Shown: positions 1 to 5,296 of the stretch, piece by piece
Layout: each line of letters begins with the position of its first letter
Position numbering within the stretch: the stretch's first letter is position 1
Assembly (NCBI GenBank): GCA_016937135.1
Contig: JAFGWO010000084.1
Span: 1 to 8,313, forward strand
Length of the DNA stretch: 8,313 bases
From: Pseudomonadota bacterium
GTDB taxonomy: Bacteria; BMS3Abin14
Reading direction: 5' to 3'
Notes under the pieces: model-generated
What the model was told of the DNA's origin: nothing
Database searches by the model: none
Seen by the model: the letters and a program-made list of their open reading frames with translations, nothing else
Made by a program: the position numbers and the translations under genes

Positions 1-707
1 CCTTCGGCGTCAATGTGGAGCAGGCCCCGGACCTCCCGAAAAAGAGCATTGAAAACGCCGGGATCTGCATCTGGAACGCCTTTCTTCCCAGCGTCCATCC
101 CAAAACCCTGGCCCGGGTCCTTTCCCAGATCCGTTTCGGTTCGGCCATCAATCTGGTCGGTCCTCTGCTGAACCCCACCATGCCCCAGTACAAGGTCATG
201 GGCGTCCCCAATCGGGATATGATCGACATCGAGGTTCGGACCCTGAGAGAACTGGGATTCAGGCGGGCCTTTGTCATGCACGGGTTCGACGAGGGGTCTG
301 AAATGGGGATGGACGAGGTTTCCACCCTGGGTCCCACCCATGTGGCGGAACTTGCGGAGGACGGGTCCATAGAGAATTACGTCATCACCCCGGAGGACCT
401 GGGCATCCGGAGGGCGACTTTCAAGGATGTGGCTTCCTCGAGGGACGTCCGGGTCGATGCGGCGGCCCTCCTCGCGGTGCTGGCGGGGAAGGACTCGGGA
501 CCGAGGAGCGATATCGTCTGCCTCAACGCGGCGCCCCTTCTCTATCTGATGGGGAAGGCGAAGGACCTCCGGGAAGGGATGGATCTGGCGCGCCAGGCCA
601 TCTCCGAGGGCAAGCCAGTGGAAAAGCTCCGCCAGTGGGTCATGTGGCAGAACGAAAACCCAGAGGACGGTCTCCCCAAACTGGAGGAATTGATGGCGCG
701 GCTCTAA
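1..707 (+). CDS. TrpD-family (anthranilate phosphoribosyltransferase-like) protein, 3' part
   Basis: This is the C-terminal part of a nucleoside-phosphorylase-like phosphoribosyltransferase of the TrpD family. The frame is open from the left edge (first full codon at 3, reading FGVNV), so the true start and the PRPP-binding glycine loop lie upstream. The GTG at 15 is internal. Visible family marks are HP (43 nt-codons into the domain, about 96-101), NLVGPLLNP (about 150-176), the metal-binding Asp-Glu pair in MDEVSTLGPT (312-317) and ITPEDLGI. The linker before GPLLNP is shorter than in typical TrpD, and the arginine that contacts anthranilate (the VRR/VRK segment) is not seen at its expected place. 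There are about six extra residues before the DE pair and a short acidic C-terminal tail. No other trp gene is visible; a molybdopterin enzyme follows after 21 nt, probably in the same transcript. TrpD membership is secure, but anthranilate as substrate is doubtful. Confidence 0.85.
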   Translation, partial: FGVNVEQAPDLPKKSIENAGICIWNAFLPSVHPKTLARVLSQIRFGSAINLVGPLLNPTMPQYKVMGVPNRDMIDIEVRTLRELGFRRAFVMHGFDEGSEMGMDEVSTLGPTHVAELAEDGSIENYVITPEDLGIRRATFKDVASSRDVRVDAAALLAVLAGKDSGPRSDIVCLNAAPLLYLMGKAKDLREGMDLARQAISEGKPVEKLRQWVMWQNENPEDGLPKLEELMARL

Positions 708-728
708 CCCCACCGCGGCGCCGGGAAT

Positions 729-2966
729 ATGGATCTCAAATTTTCCTCCTGTTATTTTTGCTCCAGCCGCGGATGCGCGGTCAAGGTCTACCTTGAAGAC
801 GGACGGATAAAACGGGTCACCGTGGACACAAGGGCTCCCGTTGTGCCGGGGGGGCACTGTGTCCGGCCCGCCCTGGCGAAGGCTTACCAGGAGCACCCCT
901 TCCGGCTTGATTTCCCCATGAAAAGAAAGGGTGCGCGAGGGGAGGGCCGATGGGAGCCCATACCCTGGGATCAGGCCCTTGATGAGATCGCCGGGAAACT
1001 GGCTGATCTCAAGGCCCGTTACGGCCCGGAAACCATCGCGACAAGCAGCGGGACGGGCAGGGGGGCATGGGAATTCGCCAAAACCCGTTTCATGAACCTC
1101 TTCGGCAGCCCCAACAGGTTCGGGGCCGTGACGGTGTGTTATGGGCCCCGGATCATGGTCTGGCTCGCCACTTTCGGAGGGACCCTGGTCGCCGACCGCC
1201 GGGAAGGGGTAACCCGTCTCGTCACCCTTTGGGGCCGGAACCCCCACGAAGGCGGTCCCCACACGTGGCATTCCTTCCTTAAAGCGAAAAAAGCCGGCAT
1301 CGCGACGATGGTGGTAGACAGCAGGTTCACGGAACCCGCCCGTCAGGCCGACCTCTGGGTCCCGATCCGCCCCGGCACCGACGCGGCCCTGGCCCTGGGT
1401 ATGATGCACATCATCCTTCGCGAAGGGTGGCATGATGCCGGATTCGTGGAAAATTTCACTGTGGGGTTTGAGGATCTGAAAAAGAGGGTCCGGGATTATC
1501 CCCCCGAACGCGTGTGTTCCATCTGCGGCCTTTCACCGGAAAAACTGGTGGATACAGCAAGGTTCTTTGCCGCCAGACAGCCCTCCAACATCACCATCGG
1601 CGTCGCTTCCGAACACAGCCCTCCCAACAGCATCCAGGCCGTCCGGGCCATCAACGTCCTCCTGGCCGTCTGCGGCAGCGTCGATACACCAGGAGGGATG
1701 CTTATCGCCAGCCCTTCCGAGGGCTTCATCACCGACGCGGCCATGGAACTCAACGAGGCCCTTCCAGATGAGCAAAGGGCCAAGCAGATCGGGGCGGACC
1801 GGTTCCGGTTCCTCAGCTACCCCGGGTGGGAGCTGGTGGAAAGGGAAGTAAGGAAGAAGTGGGGGGAGAACCACCCGGCCGGCGTTTATCTGACCTGCAT
1901 GGCCCACGCGCCTTTGACCTTCCGGGCCATGCTCACCGGAAAACCCTATCCCGTCCGGGGCCTGCTGGTCTCAGGCAGCAACCCTCTGCTGGCCTACGCA
2001 AACACGAAGCTGGTGTACGAAGCCCTGATGTCTTTGGATCTTTTGGTCACCCTGGACCTGACGTGGACGCCGACCGCGGGGATATCCGATTATGTGCTTC
2101 CCGCCGCGTGCTGGCTGGAGCGCCCTGATATGGGAAATTTTTCCTCCATCGGGGCCTACCCTCTCGTCCAGCTTGGGGAGGCGGCTCTCCCGGCTTTTGT
2201 CGATGGACGCTACGACCGGTACGATGACTACAGGTTCTGGAGGGAGCTGGGCTGCCGCCTTGGTCAGGAGGGATCCTGGCCTCAGGAGACCTTCGACCAG
2301 GTGTGGGAGTATCGCATGGAGAAGATCTTCCGGGAGCGGAATGTCGAGAGCGTTGCCGGATTCGTCAGGCAGAAGCGGTGGGAAAAGGGCCAGGTCGAGG
2401 CCGGGGTTTGCGCGGGAGGCCTCGCGACGGCTTCCGGAAAAGTGGAAATAAAGTCCTCCGTCCTTCAGGCCCTCGGGTATGATCCCCTTCCGTCCTACAC
2501 CGAACCGCAAGAACCCGAGGGGGAATGGAAAAAATACCCCCTTTTGAACCTTTCCGGCGTCCGTACCATGCCCTATCATCACAGCGAATACCGGCACGTC
2601 GAGGAATTCCGCCGGATGCATCCGGATCCCATTGTGGAGATCCCCGTGGACACCGCCAGAAAGAAGGGTATTGTTGACGGGGATTGGGTCTGGATCGAGA
2701 CGCCCGTGGGCCGGTGCCGTCAGAGGGCTCGTCTCGTAACGACCCTGCCCCCGGACTGCATTACAACCCAGCACGGGTGGTGGTTCCCGGAGAAACCGGC
2801 CGCCAGCCCATCTCTTTATGGTCTTTGGGAATCCAATATCAACCTCACCACCGACGATGATCCGGAAAAATGCGATCCGATCAGCGGCGGCTGGCCCTTC
2901 AAGGGGCAATATATGAGGTGCCGGATCAGAAAGGCCGAAGAGGGCAGGAGGAAGGATGAAGGATGA
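729..2966 (+). CDS. Mo/W-bis-pterin oxidoreductase, acetylene-hydratase-like group of the DMSO reductase family
   Basis: A 745-residue single-subunit enzyme binding a Mo or W bis-pterin cofactor and one 4Fe-4S cluster. Cluster cysteines are C8, C11, C16 and C44 (C-x2-C-x4-C-x27-C; the x4 gap is unusual). Next come the family segments RGEGRWEPIPWDQALDEIA (about 71-89), CYGP with C137 as probable metal ligand, and RPGTDAALALG. The C-terminal pterin-binding beta-barrel starts near residue 602. The block around MELNEALPDEQR, the HGWWFPE segment and the overall length resemble Pelobacter acetylene hydratase. However, the catalytic Asp13 of that enzyme (directly after the second cysteine) is Ser12 here, its Lys48 is Arg46 and its Ile142 is Tyr138. 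No Tat or Sec signal is present, so it should be cytoplasmic. No iron-sulfur or membrane subunit gene follows, so the electron partner is unknown. The substrate cannot be assigned. The ATG at 729 is the only in-frame start after the previous stop; its Shine-Dalgarno is weak, which suggests coupling to the upstream gene. Confidence 0.9.
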   Translation: MDLKFSSCYFCSSRGCAVKVYLEDGRIKRVTVDTRAPVVPGGHCVRPALAKAYQEHPFRLDFPMKRKGARGEGRWEPIPWDQALDEIAGKLADLKARYGPETIATSSGTGRGAWEFAKTRFMNLFGSPNRFGAVTVCYGPRIMVWLATFGGTLVADRREGVTRLVTLWGRNPHEGGPHTWHSFLKAKKAGIATMVVDSRFTEPARQADLWVPIRPGTDAALALGMMHIILREGWHDAGFVENFTVGFEDLKKRVRDYPPERVCSICGLSPEKLVDTARFFAARQPSNITIGVASEHSPPNSIQAVRAINVLLAVCGSVDTPGGMLIASPSEGFITDAAMELNEALPDEQRAKQIGADRFRFLSYPGWELVEREVRKKWGENHPAGVYLTCMAHAPLTFRAMLTGKPYPVRGLLVSGSNPLLAYANTKLVYEALMSLDLLVTLDLTWTPTAGISDYVLPAACWLERPDMGNFSSIGAYPLVQLGEAALPAFVDGRYDRYDDYRFWRELGCRLGQEGSWPQETFDQVWEYRMEKIFRERNVESVAGFVRQKRWEKGQVEAGVCAGGLATASGKVEIKSSVLQALGYDPLPSYTEPQEPEGEWKKYPLLNLSGVRTMPYHHSEYRHVEEFRRMHPDPIVEIPVDTARKKGIVDGDWVWIETPVGRCRQRARLVTTLPPDCITTQHGWWFPEKPAASPSLYGLWESNINLTTDDDPEKCDPISGGWPFKGQYMRCRIRKAEEGRRKDEG

Positions 2967-2999
2967 AAGAGAAGGAGGAAGGATGAAGGAGGAAGGATT
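2947..2999. repeat. Purine-rich GGAGGAAGGATGAA tandem-like repeat
   Basis: GGAGGAAGGATGAA occurs at 2947-2960 and 2974-2987. A partial third copy (GGAGGAAGGATT) is at 2988-2999, and degenerate GGATGAAAGA lies between the first two. The repeat encodes the last residues (GRRKDEG) of the oxidoreductase and supplies its TGA stop. Similar GGATGAAGG low-complexity strings occur between genes in several bacterial phyla; that comparison is from memory. Confidence 0.8.
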
Positions 3000-3119
3000 A
3001 ACAGGTACCAGGGTCCGGGTTGAAAATCGAGGGTCTGATTTCATCCCGGGAAAAGGGAGTTTCAACATTTCCGGGGTGTTTCCATGGTCCGAATTTCATG
3101 ACCGTCCCCGGGTTTTTCT

Positions 3120-4535
3120 ATGAACACCTATCTCGTCGGGGCAAGGGACAGGGATGTCGCGGAGCTGATCCGCAAGGCCACTTCAAGTCCCCGCCAGTTC
3201 GTGGATTTCGCGCCCGATTACGAATCCCTGCACGTTCATTTCGTTAACCGGCGTTATGATTTCACCTTCGTTGACCTGGCCCTCCTGGAACCCCTGCTGA
3301 ATGAAGGGGAGGATCCTGCCTCGATCCTCCAGCGATTCCTCGGTGTCTATCCTTCCGCCCAGATCGTCATCCTGGTGCAGCCGGACCAGATCCAGCAGGG
3401 TGTGGGCTTCGTCACAGCCGGGGCCTCCAACTACATCACCTATCCCATCAATCCGGATGAACTGAGGTTCGTTCTCGAGAGCATCGACCGTTCCCTCCTG
3501 ATGGAAATGGAGTTAAGCCTCCTTCGGGATTCCTTCTGGGAGGGGGATGCCAGGGAAGTGGTGATGACCCGGAACCCCCGGATGAAGGAGGTGTACGACA
3601 AGATCAAGTCGGTGGCCTCGACAAATGCGACCGTCCTCCTCCAGGGGGAAACGGGGACGGGGAAAAACATCGTTGCCAGGCTGATCCACAGTCACGGCCC
3701 GAGGAAAAAGGGCCCCTTTATCAGCGTCCACTGCGGGGCCATCCCGTCGAATCTTATCGAGAGCGAACTGTTCGGCCACGAAAAGGGGGCTTTCACCGGC
3801 GCCGTAAGGCGCAAGCTCGGCCGATTCGAGATTGCCAGGGGAGGGACCATCTTCCTGGACGAGATCGGTACGACCCCACTGCAGGTCCAGGTGGAGCTCC
3901 TCCAGATCATACAGGAGAAGACGTTTACCAGGGTGGGGGGGGAACTGCCCCTCGAGGCGGACGTCAGAATTATTGCCGCGAGCAACGAGAACCTTCGTAG
4001 CCTATGCGACCAGGGGCTTTTCCGGACCGACCTTTACTACAGACTAAACGTCTTTCCCATTGACCTGCCCCCCCTGAGTGAGCGCCGGGAGGATATCCCC
4101 CTCTTCGTGGAGCACTTTTTAAAAAAGCTTAACAGGACCTACGGGAAGGAGATCATCGAAGTCGATCCCGAAGTGATCGAGGTTTTCGAGGGCTATCCCT
4201 GGCCGGGGAACCTGCGCGAGATGGAAAATATCATCGAAAGGGCCTATATCCTGGCCTCGGACAAGCGCCTCACGATTCAGGGGCTCCCTTCAGATCTGAT
4301 CGCGGGGGCCTTTTCCATGTCACCGGAGCGGGTGGAGGCTTTCCTTCCCCTCGGGGAGGCCCGTGCTCGCTGCGTCGACAATTTCGAGGCTCTTTACCTC
4401 AGGGAATTGCTCCGGAGAAACGATGGAAGGATAGGGCGCAGCGCTGAAGCTGCCGGCGTTACACCCAGGCAGCTCCAGAAGCTCATGAAAAAACACTCGA
4501 TCAGGAAGGAAAACTTCAAAAACATTCGAAGATAG
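3120..4535 (+). CDS. Sigma-54-dependent transcriptional activator (NtrC type) with degenerate receiver domain
   Basis: A 471-residue enhancer-binding protein that would remodel sigma-54 RNA polymerase. Residues 1-125 form a receiver-like domain. The central AAA+ ATPase (about 148-375) has Walker A GETGTGK at 176-182, the sigma-54 contact loop GAFTGA at 223-228, Walker B TIFLDE at 243-248 and the FRTDLYYRLNVFPI segment with its arginines. A Fis-type helix-turn-helix lies at about 433-460 (GRSAEAAGVTPRQLQKLM). In the receiver, Asp52 sits at the phosphorylation position, but the acidic pair near the N-terminus is absent (GARDRD), the switch Thr is replaced (ILVQPD) and the conserved Lys is Tyr108 (YITYPI). 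Control by normal phosphorylation is therefore doubtful, and no histidine kinase gene is in the window. ATG 3120 is the first possible start after an in-frame TGA at 3099-3101; no good Shine-Dalgarno precedes it. The gene stands alone, upstream of the kamA region, which has a sigma-54-like promoter. Confidence 0.93.
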   Translation: MNTYLVGARDRDVAELIRKATSSPRQFVDFAPDYESLHVHFVNRRYDFTFVDLALLEPLLNEGEDPASILQRFLGVYPSAQIVILVQPDQIQQGVGFVTAGASNYITYPINPDELRFVLESIDRSLLMEMELSLLRDSFWEGDAREVVMTRNPRMKEVYDKIKSVASTNATVLLQGETGTGKNIVARLIHSHGPRKKGPFISVHCGAIPSNLIESELFGHEKGAFTGAVRRKLGRFEIARGGTIFLDEIGTTPLQVQVELLQIIQEKTFTRVGGELPLEADVRIIAASNENLRSLCDQGLFRTDLYYRLNVFPIDLPPLSERREDIPLFVEHFLKKLNRTYGKEIIEVDPEVIEVFEGYPWPGNLREMENIIERAYILASDKRLTIQGLPSDLIAGAFSMSPERVEAFLPLGEARARCVDNFEALYLRELLRRNDGRIGRSAEAAGVTPRQLQKLMKKHSIRKENFKNIRR

Positions 4536-4612
4536 TGTGCCCTTGCGTTTTCTCGAAGACCGATCCTCATAGTTTTCCTGCACCACACTCACATCTCCCG
4601 GAAAAACCAGAA

Positions 4613-4667
4613 ACGAACTGTGGATTCGCATTTTTAATAAGTATGAAATATTGGTTCGTGTTTTTTT
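4613..4667 (+). terminator. Weak terminator-like hairpin after the activator gene
   Basis: ACGAAC (4613-4618) can pair with GTTCGT (4654-4659), and a run of seven T follows at 4661-4667. The stem is only 6 bp and the loop is about 35 nt, so this is a weak candidate. The same hexamers may instead be protein-binding sites. Confidence 0.25.
4653..4663 (+). repeat. GGTTCGTGTTT direct repeat, copy 1
   Basis: This 11-mer recurs exactly at 4820-4830, and its core GTTCGT is found inverted at 4613-4618. All three copies lie upstream of the sigma-54-like element at 4877. They could be upstream activator sites, which is an inference. Confidence 0.4.
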
Positions 4668-4768
4668 AATTCTATTTATTTCCCATCTTAACATATTGAA
4701 TTATAATAAAAATTTTTCATGGTACAATCCTTTCCAATGGAAAAAACTACAGAAAAGGGGAGCGTGAA

Positions 4769-4858
4769 ATGAAAAAAAGAAGGATGATAATCGATTTTCC
4801 GGATAAAAGGAGAAATTCAGGTTCGTGTTTAAAATCGTGCGATAAAATTTTCCATTAA
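4769..4858 (+). CDS. Possible 29-residue basic peptide
   Basis: A short ORF starting MKKRRMIIDFP and ending with TAA. AGGGGAG at 4756-4762 is a plausible ribosome binding site six bases before the ATG. The peptide is lysine/arginine-rich with two cysteines near its end (SCLKSC). I recognise no family. The AT-rich context makes chance A-rich codons likely, so this is only a candidate. Confidence 0.25.
   Translation: MKKRRMIIDFPDKRRNSGSCLKSCDKIFH
4820..4830 (+). repeat. GGTTCGTGTTT direct repeat, copy 2
   Basis: Exact second copy of the 11-mer at 4653-4663. It lies about 50 bp upstream of the -24 box of the sigma-54-like promoter, a reasonable distance for a bound activator. It also falls inside the small ORF at 4769-4858. 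Confidence 0.4.
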
Positions 4859-4876
4859 AATCAGCTGGTTACAAAA

Positions 4877-4892
4877 TGGCACAGATTTTGAT
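4877..4892 (+). promoter_or_regulatory. Sigma-54-like (-24/-12) promoter
   Basis: TGGCAC at 4877-4882, five spacer bases, then TTGAT at 4888-4892. This matches the sigma-54 consensus TGGCAC-N5-TTGC[A/T] except for A in place of the C of the -12 GC, and the GG-N10-G spacing is exact. The expected transcription start is near 4903, about 100 nt before the small membrane protein gene and about 395 nt before kamA. A gene for a sigma-54 activator ends about 340 bp upstream, which supports the call. The substituted -12 C lowers confidence. Confidence 0.45.
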
Positions 4893-4934
4893 AAGGAGGG
4901 ATTTGATAAGTGGCACTTCAAGCCAGGACACCCG

Positions 4935-4959
4935 GGTACAGACGGGAATCGCCCGTACC
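4935..4959 (+). other. Leader stem-loop
   Basis: GGTAC (4935-4939) pairs with GTACC (4955-4959) and encloses GGG/CCC. Alternatively, ACGGG (4942-4946) pairs with CCCGT (4952-4956) around a 5-nt loop. The two foldings overlap. It lies in the presumed untranslated leader of the small membrane protein gene. I could not match it to a known riboswitch class. Confidence 0.3.
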
Positions 4960-5003
4960 TTGAGGGCTGAGAATCCTGACTCTGAAAAGCGGGAGGTATT
5001 ATC

Positions 5004-5090
5004 ATGGCAATTGCAATCTTCATTGCAATGGTCGTTGGTTTGGGTGTGGGGTACTATTTTCTGACCAGGTCGGATAAGAAAAAACCCTGA
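5004..5090 (+). CDS. 28-residue single-span membrane protein
   Basis: A very short gene with a strong ribosome binding site: GGGAGG at 4991-4996, seven bases before the ATG. Residues 2-20 are almost wholly hydrophobic (AIAIFIAMVV, then glycine-spaced GLGVGYYFL), enough for one transmembrane helix. The tail TRSDKKKP is basic, predicting the C-terminus in the cytoplasm and the N-terminus outside. The glycine spacing could allow helix-helix packing. It lies between the sigma-54-like promoter and kamA on the same strand, so it may be the first gene of the kamA transcript. No family is recognised. Small proteins of this design often act as partners of larger membrane proteins; that role is an inference here. 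Confidence 0.55.
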   Translation: MAIAIFIAMVVGLGVGYYFLTRSDKKKP

Positions 5091-5133
5091 GGGTGGTGAA
5101 GGTTCAGCAGACGATAATGGCCTCAGCACCATG

Positions 5134-5170
5134 GGTGGAGGAAAGGACCTCGAATTTCCTTGCCTCCACC
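5134..5170 (+). other. Strong intercistronic stem-loop
   Basis: GGTGGAGG (5134-5141) pairs perfectly with CCTCCACC (5163-5170). After an A/G mismatch, AAGG (5143-5146) pairs with CCTT (5158-5161). The stem is thus 8 + 4 bp with an 11-nt loop. Five A, not a T run, follow it, so it is not a normal intrinsic terminator on the + strand. It may stabilise or separate the messages of the small membrane protein and kamA. Confidence 0.5.
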
Positions 5171-5196
5171 AAAAACATGTAATTTACACACAGGGG

Positions 5197-5209
5197 TAAA
5201 AGGAGAAAT
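5197..5209 (+). repeat. TAAAAGGAGAAAT repeat containing a ribosome binding site
   Basis: This 13-mer also occurs exactly at 4804-4816. Here it carries AAGGAG just ahead of the GTG/ATG pair at 5211-5216. At 4804 no convincing ORF follows. It may be a local duplication or chance in purine-rich sequence. Confidence 0.4.
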
Positions 5210-5213
5210 CGTG

Positions 5214-5294
5214 ATGATCGGGATCTCTTCGCAGATTTCTGAAAAGGACGTGAAAAATGTCATACCGGCTTCAGGCCGCAGGGATTTTTTCTAG
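5214..5294 (+). CDS. Possible 26-residue leader peptide before kamA
   Basis: ATG 5214 (or GTG 5211) follows AAGGAG at 5200-5205 at good spacing, and the ORF ends with TAG at 5292-5294, two bases before the kamA ATG. The peptide starts MIGISSQISEKD and ends GRRDFF, with no hydrophobic segment and no recognised family. kamA has only a distant AGGGA (5280-5284), so translation of this ORF could deliver ribosomes to kamA. A small hairpin (CGGC 5266-5269 with GCCG 5275-5278) and six T at 5285-5290 lie inside it, raising the possibility of attenuation. Confidence 0.35.
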   Translation: MIGISSQISEKDVKNVIPASGRRDFF

Positions 5295-5296
5295 CT

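Larger units (their letters stand above)
4536..5296. other. Gene-poor interval upstream of kamA
   Basis: This 761-bp stretch has no ORF of normal gene length that resembles a protein. Its first half (about 4620-4860) is much more AT-rich than the flanking genes. It holds small ORFs, stem-loops, short repeats and a sigma-54-like promoter, listed separately. The minus-strand ORFs here look like shadows: they are cysteine- and proline-rich with no recognisable family. Confidence 0.7.

Noticed and set aside
1971..3068. Minus-strand ORF of 365 codons across the 3' end of the oxidoreductase gene
   Set aside because: It lies opposite a well-supported gene, shows no family motif, and its N-terminal part is translated from the GGATGAAGG repeat. 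GC-rich codon use readily opens such antisense frames.
4696..4728. Sigma-70 promoter TTGAAT / TACAAT in the AT-rich spacer
   Set aside because: The spacing is 21 bp, too long, and chance matches are common in AT-rich DNA.
4720..4735. Second sigma-54-like site TGGTAC-N5-TTTCC
   Set aside because: It misses the essential G of the -12 element and one base of the -24 box.
4910..4963. 17-codon ORF from GTG 4910 after AAGGAGGG
   Set aside because: The ribosome binding site is strong, but it would lie upstream of the predicted sigma-54 start, and the peptide is short and featureless.
4935..5003. Possible riboswitch (TPP-like GGCTGAGA) before the small membrane gene
   Set aside because: Only the GGCTGAGA string resembles the TPP element; its other conserved parts are absent. 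The lysine riboswitch motifs were also not found.
4876..5064. + strand ORF of 62 codons overlapping the small membrane protein gene
   Set aside because: It has no ribosome binding site before ATG 4876, overlaps the sigma-54-like element and has no recognisable sequence. The overlapping frame at 5004 has a better site and a real transmembrane pattern.
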